Shown here: piece by piece, positions 33,952-46,392 of the stretch | Layout of the letters: every line of letters begins with the position of its first letter | Numbering within the stretch: the first letter of the stretch is position 1 | NCBI GenBank assembly: GCA_000320545.1 | Contig: ADNK01000140.1 | Location: 195,001-259,000 of the forward strand | Direction: 5' to 3' | From: Bigelowiella natans CCMP2755 | Lineage: Eukaryota > Cercozoa > Chlorarachniophyceae | Length of the DNA stretch: 64,000 nucleotides | Notes under the pieces: generated by a model | Told to the model about the DNA's origin: nothing | What the model saw: only the letters and a program-made list of their open reading frames with translations | Databases searched by the model: none | Made by a program: the position numbers and the translations under genes

Positions 33952-35074
33952 GTCATATATGCACCACATGGAACCATCAGATTGTCTTTGTTCTGCTCTA
34001 GCTCGAGTATCTATTAAAGTATGGCACACACTCTTCGCACAATTACAACGATGTCACGAAGAATATCAGGATATCAAATCAAAGACGGAAAAATCATTCG
34101 AAGAACACGTTGCTGTTTTGTGAAAGCAACGAATGTAGTCATAGAATTCAAATTTCCATGGCACTAAACGCATAATAGAATTCGGATGACAATGGACACA
34201 GTGCCATGTGACATTTGTGCTGCATGTTGTGCATGGTCCCAACACTAGAACAGTGACGTATCATGTGCATGAGCCGACATACACAATGTGCATGGAAGAC
34301 TGCAGACACAGTGCAATCATGATGCATCACACATATTTGCATGCGCGCGTGTCCATTCTCACACAAGTTCTCAATTCATTGATTGTGCCATTTGTCACAC
34401 GTACAGTCTAGCAGTGCACATCAGATTTGTCACACATCACTGCACGTGCATGTGTCCATTGTGAAGCTATGTGTGTGTGTGTGTGTGTTGGAAGCTGAGT
34501 TGAGTGCCAAGCCGCGCTGGTGATGAAATGGTTTGCTAGTGCACATTGCGTGAATGGAAATTTCCACTGCAATTACATCTCATGATCAAACGTATTGTTG
34601 ATGCTAGCGACTAGTGGCGTGCACAGATTTGTCAGTGAGTCATTCGCTTCGGCGTCCTACACGTTGCAGCTCAACCTGCCAGCATGTAAGCAATGACTTT
34701 TCACTCAGATGTCATGCAATCATGTGCTACTGTGCTGGCTGTGTGCTGCGCTACGTACTACTAGCGCACACAGCTGCAAGTAACATGCATGACCACTAGA
34801 CACTGCATGGATTGAACATGGATGTCAAATCATCATTCTGCCCATGCACTACAATCTGCAATGCATTTGATTCACTAGTGCTCACTCCAATGTGTGTATG
34901 AGTGCATGAGTGCAGTTTTTAGCTTGAAAGGCACCCAGCTGCATGGCGCTATCATTGTGCACACATATTAACACACTGCGCGTGCGCCTGCGAGTCCACC
35001 TGCTCTATGCTACACATAGAATGTGCATGCATATGAATATGTACATCCGTCTCATATGTACATGTACACATGTA

Positions 35075-35112
35075 TATAATATATATATATATATATATAT
35101 AAATATATATAA
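35075..35112. repeat. (TA)n microsatellite
   Basis: TA-rich run interrupted by AAATATATA. Confidence 0.9.
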
Positions 35113-35114
35113 TA

Positions 35115-35200
35115 TCTGCTTTGGCCAGCTACATTAGGATAACTATGATAGAATGTAATTTTTTCATTTATTACATCCGTCTCATATATTATATCTGGTA
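35115..35200 (-). repeat. Dispersed repeat family 1, copy E
   Basis: Minus strand reads GAGACGGATGTAATAAATGA, a run AAAAAATTACATTC, then TATCCTAATGTAGCTGGCC. Aligns with copies D (44632) and C (62414). Confidence 0.7.
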
Positions 35201-35270
35201 CATGATAATATTAAGACAACTTCATCTATTTTACCAATCCTATAATTATTTTAAGGACTGAACGTCATTA

Positions 35271-37653
35271 TCAGGTTTCCTGGTGGTGGAAATGCAAAAT
35301 TTCGCCAATCACTATGCCGTGCCGAATCTTCTTCCACAGGGGATCTTGCACTTGAACTTCGAAAGGACGGAAGCTGCCCACCTTCCGGCTATAATCCGAT
35401 GGAGATGTGCCAGATTCCTCATTACTAGCATCTCCAACCTTCATGGCCGCAACCATCGCAGCATAGTCAATGTAACCAATCCCCATGCCCCGACCGATAC
35501 AGTGTGAGTAAGCACCAAATGTTAGGACTCCGACAGTGGCATTATTGATCAACAGAATTGAAGCGGGGCTTGGTTTTCCTCTCTCCTTCATCTCCAAACG
35601 CACCAGTATCCGTCCATGAAGATCATCAACCTTACGGTCGCGGTAGAGCTGCTGTAGTGCTCCATCAAGCAATTTGGCATTGTTCATCGTCCTGATTGTC
35701 GTGCTGGTGCTCACCAAAGGAGCTGGACGGTAGGGGTCACCACCTCGTTGGAGAAAGCTCGTCGCAATCTGCGGTCGCTTGCCTTTTGGGCGCTTGTCGC
35801 GGTGTTCCATAGCTGCATGGGCCCTACGATCCCACTCAGCCTTGCCAGATAGTGCGACGTGTGGATATTCCTCGGGGAAGGTGGCGTAACCGCCTTCCGC
35901 ACGGAGGCCACGGCGCTCTTCCAGTCCGATGGCGTGCCCCCCTGCAAGGACTAGCCGCATCCACAGTGCCCTCGCACACGATCGCGGTGCGATGAGATCC
36001 CATCCCTCTTCAAAATGGGATGATAATGACGACGATGATGATGACGACGACGACGACGAAGGGGTAGAGGAAAAGAAGTGGTCACACCTCTTGTTTCTTC
36101 GAATGATAAGGAGGGGAGGCAGCAATCTAGGAGGACGGACCACTTTAGCGCTACGGTCATGTTTTTGGTCCTCTATCTCCATCTCTGTATCCAACGAAGA
36201 AGACGACGGGGGCAAATTGGAAGAAATTCTCCTTTCTTTCCTCTCCTTAGATGAAGACGATAAGACAGCAGCAGTAGAGGTTTGAGCAAAGACGCACGAG
36301 ATGCTACCCTCTGCTACGGGAGGTGGCCGCTGATTCTGCTGCCTCTTTTGCCCCTGTGGACTCTTGATATCGTCGATAGATGTCACCGATGATTGTGGTG
36401 AAGACGTCTTTATTAGTGGAGCAGATGATGTAGGATTCCATCCCGCAGCTTGCAGTGCTCTCACAACCACCGAAGAAGCCTGCTTACCTCGTACCTCATA
36501 TCTGGCAAGATCCAGCCGCACAAGCTTTACATTCACATCGTCGTTCTTATCATCATCGCTATTCTTCGTCCCCTCTCTTTGAAGTTTAGCTGCGGATGAT
36601 GCGGCATGTCTTTCCACTGCATCTAATAGCAGCTCCGTCGTTTCATCTACTGCTGCTGCGTGCACCCACAAATTCAACACGGTGGACAATGATGATGATG
36701 ATGATGATAATGCAGACTCCTTATTCCCACTTCTGGAAATCCATGAGAAGAATAGTGGCGTGATGTACCGAGATGGTTTGTCCTTGTGCACATCGTCGAG
36801 GATCATCCCCGACGATTCGGTTTCATTGCCATCAGAGCTGCAGGAAGGATACTGAAGAAAGCAAGCTCCCTCAGCTTCCCCAGGCTCGTACATCTATATA
36901 ATTTTGGATGTTCAACGTCAAATGGTATTTTCTACAATTTGGGATGGTGGGGAGACGTTGAAGAAGATAGGGGGGGGACCTTGAGGACAGGACTCATGCA
37001 GCCGCTTTCTTCCGAATTTGGAAGAAATGGATTCATGATCTTCAAAATACTGTCGCGATTACCGCGAAGCTGAATGCATCTATAGTAAGAACTATCATGT
37101 ATCGTAGCTTGATCCCTACGAGCTCGATATGCTGCACGAATTCCCTGCGATTAGGCGAGGAGAGATTATGAATGCTGACCCAATACTGCATGCAACAACT
37201 GTTATCTACCTGATCCCTGCGGGTGACACCGAGCAGGAAACCCCATCGCCATTCCATCCGCATTCGCTTCGCATGCCACACGTGAGTTGCCAATCGTCCA
37301 ACTTTTTCCTTCTTGGATGGTGCTTTACTCCCCGAACCTTCTCCCTGCTTGAGCTGCCGCCTCTTAGAGGGCAGTTTTCGTCGGCGCATATGTGACGTGG
37401 TCCTTCTTCGTAAGTGCCGCGGTAAGAACTTCTGAGCCTTCTCCCTTATTCTTGCACGTGTTGGCTCATCATCAAGATCCCCGTAGCCATTGGAGGTCCT
37501 CCTCGAGCCGGATAGTCCAATCGCACTTGCTAGCCCGCTGAGATGAGCCGCACGGGCAGCCGCAAATCGAACTACATCAAGTGTTTGCTCATCAAGGAGC
37601 CCACGAGATTGGTAATACTCGGGGGTGCGACGGCTTGCCCCTCCACCACTCAT
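35271..37653 (-). CDS. POP1: Ribonuclease P/MRP protein subunit POP1
   Basis: POP1 is the large scaffold protein of the nuclear RNase P and RNase MRP ribonucleoproteins (tRNA 5' processing, rRNA processing). Three exons, 37210-37653, 36980-37144 and 35271-36893, give 743 aa with phase 0 at both joins. The N-terminal POP1 block has FLPRHLRRRTTSHMRRR, then RLATHVWHAKRMRMEWRWGF. Across the intron comes AAYRARRDQATIHDSSYY and RCIQLRG, all family hallmarks. Later come poly-Asp/Ser inserts (reverse complements of GAC/GAT runs), a second basic block AHAAMEHRDKRPKGKRPQ, and a C-terminal block with GRGMGIGYIDYAAMVAA. The start ATG at 37653 is preceded by in-frame codons but gives the best N-terminus (MSGGGASRRTPEY). 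It is divergent from the gene at 38033, with about 380 bp shared. Confidence 0.92.
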
Positions 37654-38032
37654 GTAAAGATGATGTGCACAAGTCCCCCTCCTCCCCTCCCCTCCTGGTT
37701 CGGTTGGAGAATCACTGATACTGAGTTTGATCGAAAAGCGAGACGCAAGCAAGAAATGGACTACGTTTCCTGTCGATAGCAAGTCGCTATTGAGAAATGG
37801 GATGCATTTCCTGTAAGTGGCGTCGATCTTCCTTGTCGCTTACAAATAATCAAAACCCGGCAAACAAATTCAGCAGTCAAATTGGGTGCGGGATGGGGAG
37901 CCCAGCCGTCCATTCGAGGGACGTGGGTTGGTCCTAGAAGCTGTGTTTGTGGAGTTTGAGACTCTGTACACACATAATTTGCTCGCTGATACAACAATCT
38001 CCAAGCTAAGGACGAAAGCAGGCTCCCGGGAA

Positions 38033-40856
38033 ATGAGCGCTGTTATGAATAGCGGAGACGGTGTACAGCCAAATTCCCTTGCCAACGGTACGCTGTGTGT
38101 TTATATCAAGTGAATGGATGATTAACACCTGAATCTGAAACCTATTCACAGATGACAGGAAAGCCCTAACTAAAGATGCAGCTGTCGCAGATTCGTCGTT
38201 AAATGGGGCCAGTGAGGCTGATGTAAAGAACGAAACAGATGAGCAAGCCCCTGGTAGTAAGGAGGAAGAGGAGGAGGAGAAGGAGGAGGGAAAGAGTAAA
38301 ATAAAGATTGAAGAAGCGGACGAAAAGGAGAACACTCGTCCTCGTCGTCAGCGTCGTTGCCCTCCTATTTTCATGAAAGAGCAGCAAGATGGCCTCCTCT
38401 CAGCACAGCAGAATCAAGAGAATCATTCGATCACGCCCACCCAGCCGCCAATACTGCCATCATCACAGCTACCGATTCAGACAATCATTCACCATAAGCG
38501 GTGCCAAATATGCTTATGGCAGAAAAAGGGGGGATGCGGCACATCCCAAGCGATTCCAAGATGTGAGCGCCATCCATCAAAGCATGGAGGCATTGAGCAA
38601 CCAGTGGTGCCGAAGCGCTCGTCCGGCGTTAAGACGAAGAGAAAACGATCAATGCCAACCCATCAGGGCAAAAGGAAAAGACGGCAGCAAAGTTTTCCTG
38701 AATACGATGGACCACAAATCTGCGAGTATTGCTCTAGAACGTACAGGGATATGCGCGCCTTGCGTACCCACTGGTTACTATTCCTCTTTAACATGATCAA
38801 ACCTGCTATTTATCATAACTCCTCGCTAAAACTATAAAAATTATTAACCTAAAACTATAAAAATTATTAACCTGCTGGCTGGTGTAGTTCCTCAAAGCTG
38901 ATATTTTTACAAACCCTCTTCTTCTTCCCCGCCTACTCCTTGCTCTGCTGCTGCTGCTGCTGCTGTGACACACAGGTATTCGTGTTCTCTTTCCCCTTTG
39001 TATCGAGGAAGTGGTGGCAGGGCAGGAGAACGTAGAAGAAAAAGAGGGGGAGGAGGAAACTATCAACCAAGTTCGAATGAAGGATCCTCGGGATATAGAT
39101 GCTACAGTTGCAGCAAATTTCATAAAGGTTACTGTGGAACAACAGGGGCGCATAAGGTGTGCGAGCGGAAGCCACCTGGTTGGGATGGAATTGTCACTGA
39201 ATCGCTGAGAACTACTCGCAGAAGACCTTCACGCTCGACAAATCGTAGCAGCAGCAACATAAAGAGTAGTAGTAGTAGTAGTGGTAGTCGGAGGAGGAGA
39301 ACTAACTATAAATTGATCCGCTACTACCATCATCCACAGTCCGAAAGGTCGTTTTTCGAGCAGCTGATAGCTACACTCAAGCCCATAGACAGGGAGCTGG
39401 CAAAGACTTTCTGGGGATTTGGGGTAGCGCTATGCGACGCAAAGCGTCAAACGCCCAAGGACCCGTGGGAACTGCTCACCGCGCCATTAAAGGAAATACA
39501 GCAAGTTTTAGGTGAAGTTGACGGTCTTCGCATCCACCGTGCAGCCGTGGCGTTCGCCTCAGGTGGGCCAAATGAGGCGCGTCTTCTTGCTGCCGTCAGG
39601 AGAGATCCTCAAAGTTTCACGCTGGGAAGGTTGAAGGAAGTGTACAACGTTCCTGTTCCAATGGCGCGCTGGATTCGGAGACTGTACCACATCTTACGGG
39701 TTGCAGGCTGCGGTGGTGACGATCCCATGATCTCCCAACGCACACCCACTCCTCCTTCTCCTACTCCTACTACTACTACTACTACTACTACTACTTGCAC
39801 AAAGGATGATGATGATGATGGGGAAACGAAGGTGACTACTTGTACACCGGTGGTGGCGACGACGATGAGCAAATACAGCAGCGGTATGGCGATGAGGTGG
39901 CGATGCTGCGGACGGCACCACGATGTTGCGGATGTCGTTGGGGGGGGCGACCGGGCGCTTCACGAGAATCTGGTCGCGATGAAGTGCGAAGATGTGAATG
40001 CCATAAAGGTGCTAAATAACAGCGACTCCGGGGAGTATGAGCGGTGCATGGTTTGCCAAGAGACTTACAATTTGTTCATCGAAACCCATTGTCCCTGGAC
40101 ACACGTCACGTTTGAAACAACCGATGATGCAGAGCTGGCAAGAAGGCGACGGGGGAAAACTACGCCGACGGAGATAACGACGAGAGGCAATACAGAAAAG
40201 TATAAGCAGTCATCGGCAGTCACCACGGTGATGGCGTCGAGATCAGCGAGCCCCCCCCCCTCAAGATCATCTCCTTCTCCATGCTACTACTACAAAGACC
40301 ATCACAAGCTGGAGCAGGTATCAACGAAGTTGAAATGCATAAAAGCTCTCCTGCTTGACATAGAAGCTGCAACTCCACAAGAAGCTGTGAAAGAAGAGCT
40401 TCGGGACAACAAGGAGGAGGAAGAGGAGAAGAAGAAGAAGAAGGGGGAAACAGCGAAAACTAAGTTATCTGTGAAGAAAGAAGGGGAAAGGCGGGGGGAA
40501 CACAAGAATTTGGATGACGACAATCTAAAACAGGAGAAGGAAGAGGAAAGGAAGGGAACAGAGGGAAACGACAACAACAATTCCAAGACTACCGATCAAG
40601 ATGAAAAGCAACTGGACGTCATGATGATGGTGGAGAAGAAGAACCAAGAGACTACTACTACCAAGAGTAATTCCTCCTCATCAGCATTGTCTTCTTCTTC
40701 TTCTTCTTCTTCTTCTTCTTCTTCCTCGGGTTGGTACTCAGCTGACGCACGAATGGAGTGGATTCACAAGGTCAAATTCGCAACATCTGTTAAGGAACTC
40801 GCACGGGCACTGCAGACTCTGGAGACGTGGTTTAAGGAAGAATGGCACCTAAACAA

Positions 40857-40888
<32 letters not shown>

Positions 40889-42389
40889 CTGCTACCAATA
40901 GTACCAGCACCAGCTCATTTGATCGGAAGGCATGGAAGGCCAATCTGGAGAAAATATTGAAAGAGAGAAAAGAAGAAAAAAAGAAGGAGGTTCAGGAGGA
41001 GGGGTTGGGGATGCAGCAAGAGCAGCGAGAAGGCCAACAGAAAGAGAAGATCTTGGAAAGCGGAGATGAAGATACGCAACATCACGACGATAATAATGAT
41101 AAGGACGATCATAGCGGCAAAGAAAAAGATGATGATAATGGTGATGACGATGAAGGACAGCAAGGAGAACAAGAGAAGAGAGCGGCTAGGGAGGAAGAGG
41201 AAGACAACTTGCTTGAAGCTCTTAAGCAGTTTGATAAAGGGATGGTCTTCATTCACGACGACAACGACGACGACGACGACTACAACAACGAAGATGATGC
41301 TGCTGCTACTACTACTGCGCCACCAGCAGCAGCACCAGCAGAAGTAGCATCAGCACCATCAGCAGCACCATCAGCAGCAGCATCATTACCGCCAACACCA
41401 CAAGTAGCAGCAATACAAGTAGCAGCAGCTCCAGCACCAGCACCAGAAGTACCAGTACTACCATGCGGCACTGCTGCTGCTAATGCTACTAGTGCAAATG
41501 GTGGTGGTTCTGATGGTAGTGATACTGATGATGATGGTGGCGGTGGCGGTGGTGGTGGTGGTGCTACTACTCCTACTGCTGACGATGCTGTTGATCCTGA
41601 TGATGATAGAAATAATGATGTGAAATCCACAGCAGCAGCACCTGATAAGCAGCTGGTGATGAAGGACGGCATCATGAAGAAGAAGCACAACGAAGAAAAA
41701 GAAACGCCGGCGGGGTCATCTGCAAAAGATGAGGAGCTGCAGATAGAAGAGGATGACGACGGCAGTGAGACCGAGGTCAGCAGTGAAACCGAAGAAGGCA
41801 ACGACGATGAAGACGAGAGTGACACCGCAAAAGGCGAAACCAAGAATCCTGCTCACGATGTTGTCATCCAAAGCGCCGAAGACACCAAACAGGCTGGTGG
41901 TGGTGATGATGATGGTGACGACGATGATGGTGATAACAGCAACAAGTCGCCGTCCGCCTCCTCCCTCCTCCCCCCTCTAAACCTCAAGAGAGTCAGAGAG
42001 GGCCAATGTGCCCGCAACCCTAACTGTAGATACGGATATCGTCACACGGGCTTCTGTGGGGGCTGGATCAAGACTCCGAGGAGGGGGAGGGGGAGGAGGA
42101 AGGAAGGGTCTTTGGGCAATGGCAAGAGCACAGCAGGAACTGGATCCAAGTCAACTTACAACCGAATGAAGCCAGGACAGTGCGCCAAGAATCCCTCATG
42201 CAAGTACGGATTCCGTCACGTCGGGTTCTGCGGGGGGTGGGGCACAAGGAGGAGAACAAAGAGGAGTAGCAGCAGTAGTAGTAACAGGAGGAAGATGCAG
42301 CAGAGCAAGAAGCACACCGACAGTATGATGGTGAGAAAGAGCAGGGTAGCAGCATCAGTAGCAGCATCAGCAGTAGCAGCAGCAATGAT

Positions 42390-42427
<38 letters not shown>

Positions 42428-43826
42428 CCGACATTGGGCGGATGCGTTCTAGTACGAGCAAGAAGACCAAAGACAATCCTCCGGGTCGTCGTCGTCGTCA
42501 TAGTCGTCGTCTTTTCGAGCATAAAGGGTGTCCATACTCATCCAAGTGTCCTCGCCCGCCTGGGCACCATGGCTTGTGTGGACCACTTAGGCGAATTTGG
42601 TACAATGAGCTCACGCCGGCTGCTTCTTCTTCAGCCTCCTCTTCGTTGTTGTCCTCCTTGGTCTCCTTCTCCTCCTCCTCCTCCTCCGCCTCTAATTCTT
42701 CGTCGGCTATCGTACTCCCTGAATGCAAGATATGCAGCACTGGAGAGGTCCCCGAGAAGGAAGTGATCGATTCCCTTGAGATCTACGCTTTCACGTCTCG
42801 CCCTGAAGAATGCAAGTGCCTACCAACGATCTCCCTACCTGTCGAATGGTCTCTAGCAACAGCGCAAATCATACAGAGCCAGCAGCAGCAGCAGCAGCCG
42901 CTACTGCTGCGTCCTGTCTGGAGTGAGTATGGAAAAGGGGAGGGAGGATGGAGAGAGCTGCCCCTGCACAGTAGTAGTAGTGCCAATCAATCTTCAACGG
43001 TGAGAGATACAAAACACATGATGGATATTCTTCCTGCTGCTAGCACAACACACGCACACACGCACACACGCACAGCGTGTCTGGACATCATATACAGCAT
43101 ATACTATTTAAAGATAAAGCCTGAATTGAGATTTGATAGATGTGTTTTTGTTGGTGATAACCCCTTCTCTCTGTGCGTAGGATAAATTGGCAGAGGAAAT
43201 GGAGAAGAAGAAGAAGAAAGGCACGACACAAGAAGAGATTGAAGAAGAAGAAGAAGAACGCCGAAGATGGAGGAAAAGGAAAAAAGCCAAAGACGAATAC
43301 CAGTACTACTCCAATGGCAGAGGGGAGGGGGGGCAAGCACCAAAGCAACGAACGAAGCGACGTGTGTACACTAGTGCTAGCCTGGGAGTACAAGGAGAGA
43401 GACCGCCTCATCTCAACGACGAAACCAATGAAGCAGATATGACTGAGAACGAAATCATATCGAGGAAGCTCTTCCTGTACATGAGAAAACTGGGACTATC
43501 ACAGATGAAAGTATCAGGGTAAGAGCAGTGTTACTACTACTACTACAACTACTACTACTACTACTACTACTACTTATACTACTAGCTCTAACACTGACCT
43601 ATAACCACTAATACTGCAGGTGTGTTAATAACTTCTGCTCTCACTTATTGTTCCCAACATTGATCTCATCATCATCCTTCTTACTTGTCACACGGTTAGG
43701 CAAACAGGAGTCCCTCGGTGGGCTATTAGCATGTTCATCAACCATCCAAACTCACCAAAACTGCGAAAGCGCTCAGATATTTCCTCACGAATCTCGATTT
43801 TTCTAACGGCCATGGCCGATGATTAA
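38033..43826 (+). CDS. 1721-aa low-complexity protein with repeated Cys/His zinc-type motifs and a C-terminal HTH-like segment
   Basis: Five exons: 38033-38087, 38152-38773, 38976-42999, 43181-43518, 43700-43826. They total exactly 1722 codons with matching phases. The second join creates a finger CEYCSRTYRDMRALRTHWYS followed by Cys (C-x2-C-x12-H-x3-C), which supports the model. Cys/His motifs: KRCQICLWQKKGGCG (about 131), YRCYSCSKFHKGYCG (about 250), then three copies of C-x5-C-x5-H-x3-C-G: CARNPNCRYGYRHTGFCGG (about 1235), CAKNPSCKYGFRHVGFCGG (about 1294), CPYSSKCPRPPGHHGLCG (about 1410). Between them are very long Ser, Ala/Pro, Asp and Lys/Glu tracts encoded by trinucleotide runs. The C-terminus LGLSQMKVSGQTGVPRWAIS, then NHPNSPKLRKR, resembles a repressor/HNF1-type helix-turn-helix. 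It is probably a nuclear DNA- or chromatin-binding protein. The family is unknown to me. Confidence 0.8.
43529..43576. repeat. (ACT)n run in the last intron
   Basis: Imperfect ACT/CTA triplets about 10 bases after the donor at 43518. Confidence 0.9.
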
Positions 43827-44801
43827 ACGCCGACGTAAGCACATGTCATAGCAAGCTAAAATGAGGGTGACAGCAGCTTTGAGAAAGAAGGATGGGTGGG
43901 GAAATATAGTCTTGTATCCTTATGCTTCGCTATATAGCTCGAGGAGGATGAGGTAGGTGTCAAATTCAGACCGACCAGAGCCTTGCTATTATTCGCAGCG
44001 GCGTTTTATTATTGTGGTTCATCGAGGTTCAGGCGGGTTTCCTCTTCATAAACGTGGAATAGAAAACTACATAGCAGCGAGTGTGTGCATGCCAGCGCTG
44101 ATGCAGCATAAAGTCATTTACTTATAGACATGATATACATATAGTATACCCAAAATTTTGTTAGGGCATGATCCTTGGAAGATTAACATTTCGGCCTTCT
44201 AATTACAACCACCCACAGCATCGCCCATCATTGTTCGTTCGCTCATGTTTTGCATCGTTGCTGCATCTAGAGCATGCTAGCATGCATGCACGCAGAACTC
44301 GCTTCGCCCGATCAATTCACATTTGCTGGGACATCGAGTTGAGGACTGCTAGACTGGTTGTAGTGGAGCGGCGTATGTAATCTATCGTCATGCATGCACG
44401 TCACATCTTGACGAATAGATATATGCGAATCTACAAGGAGATAGCTACACAGTCCTATCATAGAGCCACACATCTAAACATTCACGTGCAATTTTACTGT
44501 GACAATGGTAATGCTGGAGTTGTACTTTTGCATCAGCCATACTAGCATGAATGCTGCAGTAGCCGATTATAGCTATGCGATGCATGAAAAGTAACAGAGT
44601 AGTGTACAACAGTAGTTCGTAGATATGACATACACGATGGCCGCTGCTTTCCGGCCATAGCTACATTAAGATGACCATTGAAGTTTTTTAAATTCATTAC
44701 ATCCATGTCGTATGATCCTAGCGCTACATTAACGATGGCGTCTAGCATTGGATGTATATATGATGTAGCATAGTGCTTAGCCTGCATGCTCAATTGCATC
44801 T
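43827..44801. other. Intergenic; holds dispersed repeat family 1 copy D
   Basis: CTAG- and TGCATG-rich. No gene is seen apart from the repeat at 44632-44735. Confidence 0.6.
44632..44735 (-). repeat. Dispersed repeat family 1, copy D
   Basis: Minus strand reads ACATGGATGTAATGAATTTA, AAAAAACTTCAATGGTCATC, TTAATGTAGCTATGGCC and GGAAAGCAGCGGCC. Confidence 0.72.
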
Positions 44802-45508
44802 TCAAAATAGGAGACCCGTGCAAGCGGTTCCTTTATTATGAAAGTTCCATCCACCCGGTGTGATGTAATAATGCTCTGCTAACGAAGCATAGTGGGCTTG
44901 GACCTAAGAAGATACAGTATGTGAGCAGCAGAGCCATGACAGTCAACCAAAGAGAGATGCATTATCAACACACTTCTCCAACGAAGACAAAAGTACGTAC
45001 GTTTTTGAGGACTTCGACCCATCTATCCCGGGCCTTTTCCTGAGCAGCGAGCATTTATTGTTGGGATGTATTCATTGTTTTGATATGTCATATCATTGCG
45101 TCTGTGATGGCAGTAATAGCAGCAGCTGAACTATATAGCATCACTAGATCATAGTACCACGTACGGAAGATGGCAATACTGCATATTATATATTGCAAAA
45201 TCCTGCATTTTGCTATGATAGATACCCACAGTAGTATTTATCACCCTCTCTTGCTTGTGCTCGGGTCCTTGGTTCAAAGGTGACGGCTCTCCATTGAGGC
45301 GTCGGATGCTATTGTCGGCCTACATGATAATAAAAGAAGGTACATGCTCAATGTACTCTTACTACCCCTTCCACGAAGAAGGGGGAAGAAGATAGATAGA
45401 GTTTGATAACACTGAAGAACAAAACAGTGCTAGTGCTGACCGGGAAAAGACTTAAATTGGTCATGAGATTTCCACTAGCACGAACATCTGTAATATCGAT
45501 TAATGTAT

Positions 45509-45561
<53 letters not shown>

Positions 45562-46157
45562 GTCATGATGATGCTGATTATCGCTGATATGCGGGAGCTG
45601 CAAGAATCCAAGTCAATCGTGCTGCTGTTAGAGATGCTCCCTGCTGCCGCTATCAGTTGTCTCGGAAGATCATTCGTTATTACATCTCATCAGCGCAATG
45701 AAAATCAATTTCGATATGATGATGATGATGATGATGATGATAATGATGATGAGGGGGCCTACTATGTGCTGCTGCTGCTACTGCCACTACTACCTGTTAT
45801 CACTTTGAGAGTGATCCATCTCACTTCCGTACTGTTGGATGTAGGGCATGCCTGTATCTGCATGCACATATAGATAACCATGCAGGGGTCAGGAAGAGGC
45901 TGATGGATTGCTACTGTGTCGTTAGTATCATTACTACCTCGAATGCCTCATTTTTAATTTTCAGATTTGCCGATTCTCTCACCGGTGTGATGTTTGTGAT
46001 CCTGTGCATGCAGCGCACAGCCTGCAATATCACGTGCGTGCGGGTAAACGGGTAGACGGGTACGTGAGCTCCTCATCGTGTGAGCAAGCTTGAGGCATTC
46101 ACCTTACGACCTCTTCCATAGAGTGTGCGGTCCATGATGCTTTGAAGTACATCGCTT
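44802..46157 (-). CDS. Unrecognised multi-exon gene, 5' end not fixed
   Basis: Minus-strand exons with good splice sites: 46103-46157 (SDVLQSIMDRTLYGRGRK), about 45981-46019 (AVRCMHRITNITP), 45245-45319 (ADNSIRRLNGEPSPLNQGPE), 45001-45039 (EKARDRWVEVLKN) and 44802-44903 (VQAHYASLAEHYYITPGGWN, ending GLLF and TGA). The last three join in phase 0. KQEREKARDRWVEVLKNVQ across two introns resembles the end of a PH-type domain (ERDxWVxAL), but this is weak. At least one exon is missing between 45320 and 45980, where a (TA)n and a GAT run lie. More 5' exons may extend to about 46.8 kb. Confidence 0.45.
45513..45553. repeat. (TA)n microsatellite
   Basis: About 20 units. A (GAT)n run follows at 45718-45745. 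Confidence 0.93.
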
Positions 46158-46343
46158 CTAAATCGTTTTGAGGATGGAGAGAAAAAAGAATATTGGGAAA
46201 GAGCGAGTGAGCCCAACAAGGGAGGTTTTTTTTTGCAATTCATGTGAATAAGGCACTCCATCACGTTTGTTTGTAGTAGTTATAGACCTGCTTGGACCAT
46301 ACAAAAGAAATGCACGATCTTCCTATACACATTAAATGAATAA

Positions 46344-46353
46344 TACACACACA

Positions 46354-46388
<35 letters not shown>
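46344..46388. repeat. (CA)n microsatellite
   Basis: CA run with one interruption. A (TTC)n run lies at 46600-46628. Confidence 0.93.

Positions 46389-46392
<4 letters not shown>

Larger units (their letters stand above)
33952..35270. other. Intergenic, TGCATG-rich
   Basis: After a possible alternative 3' exon (to 34123), the sequence is rich in GTGCAT/ATGCAC words, has a short (GT)n at 34472-34489 and carries one copy of dispersed repeat family 1. No gene is seen. Confidence 0.6.

Noticed and set aside
36010-36060. Asp-rich plus-strand frame over POP1
   Set aside because: Antisense of the Ser-rich insert in POP1, whose frame and splice structure are clear.
41280-41843. Minus-strand frame of 187 aa full of Ser, Ala and Pro
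   Set aside because: Reverse complement of the triplet-repeat part of the 1721-aa protein. Composition is explained by the sense strand.
45403-45873. Plus-strand frame of 156 aa
   Set aside because: Runs through (TA)n and (GAT)n repeats, giving YIYIYI and DDDD strings. It lies antisense to better exons.
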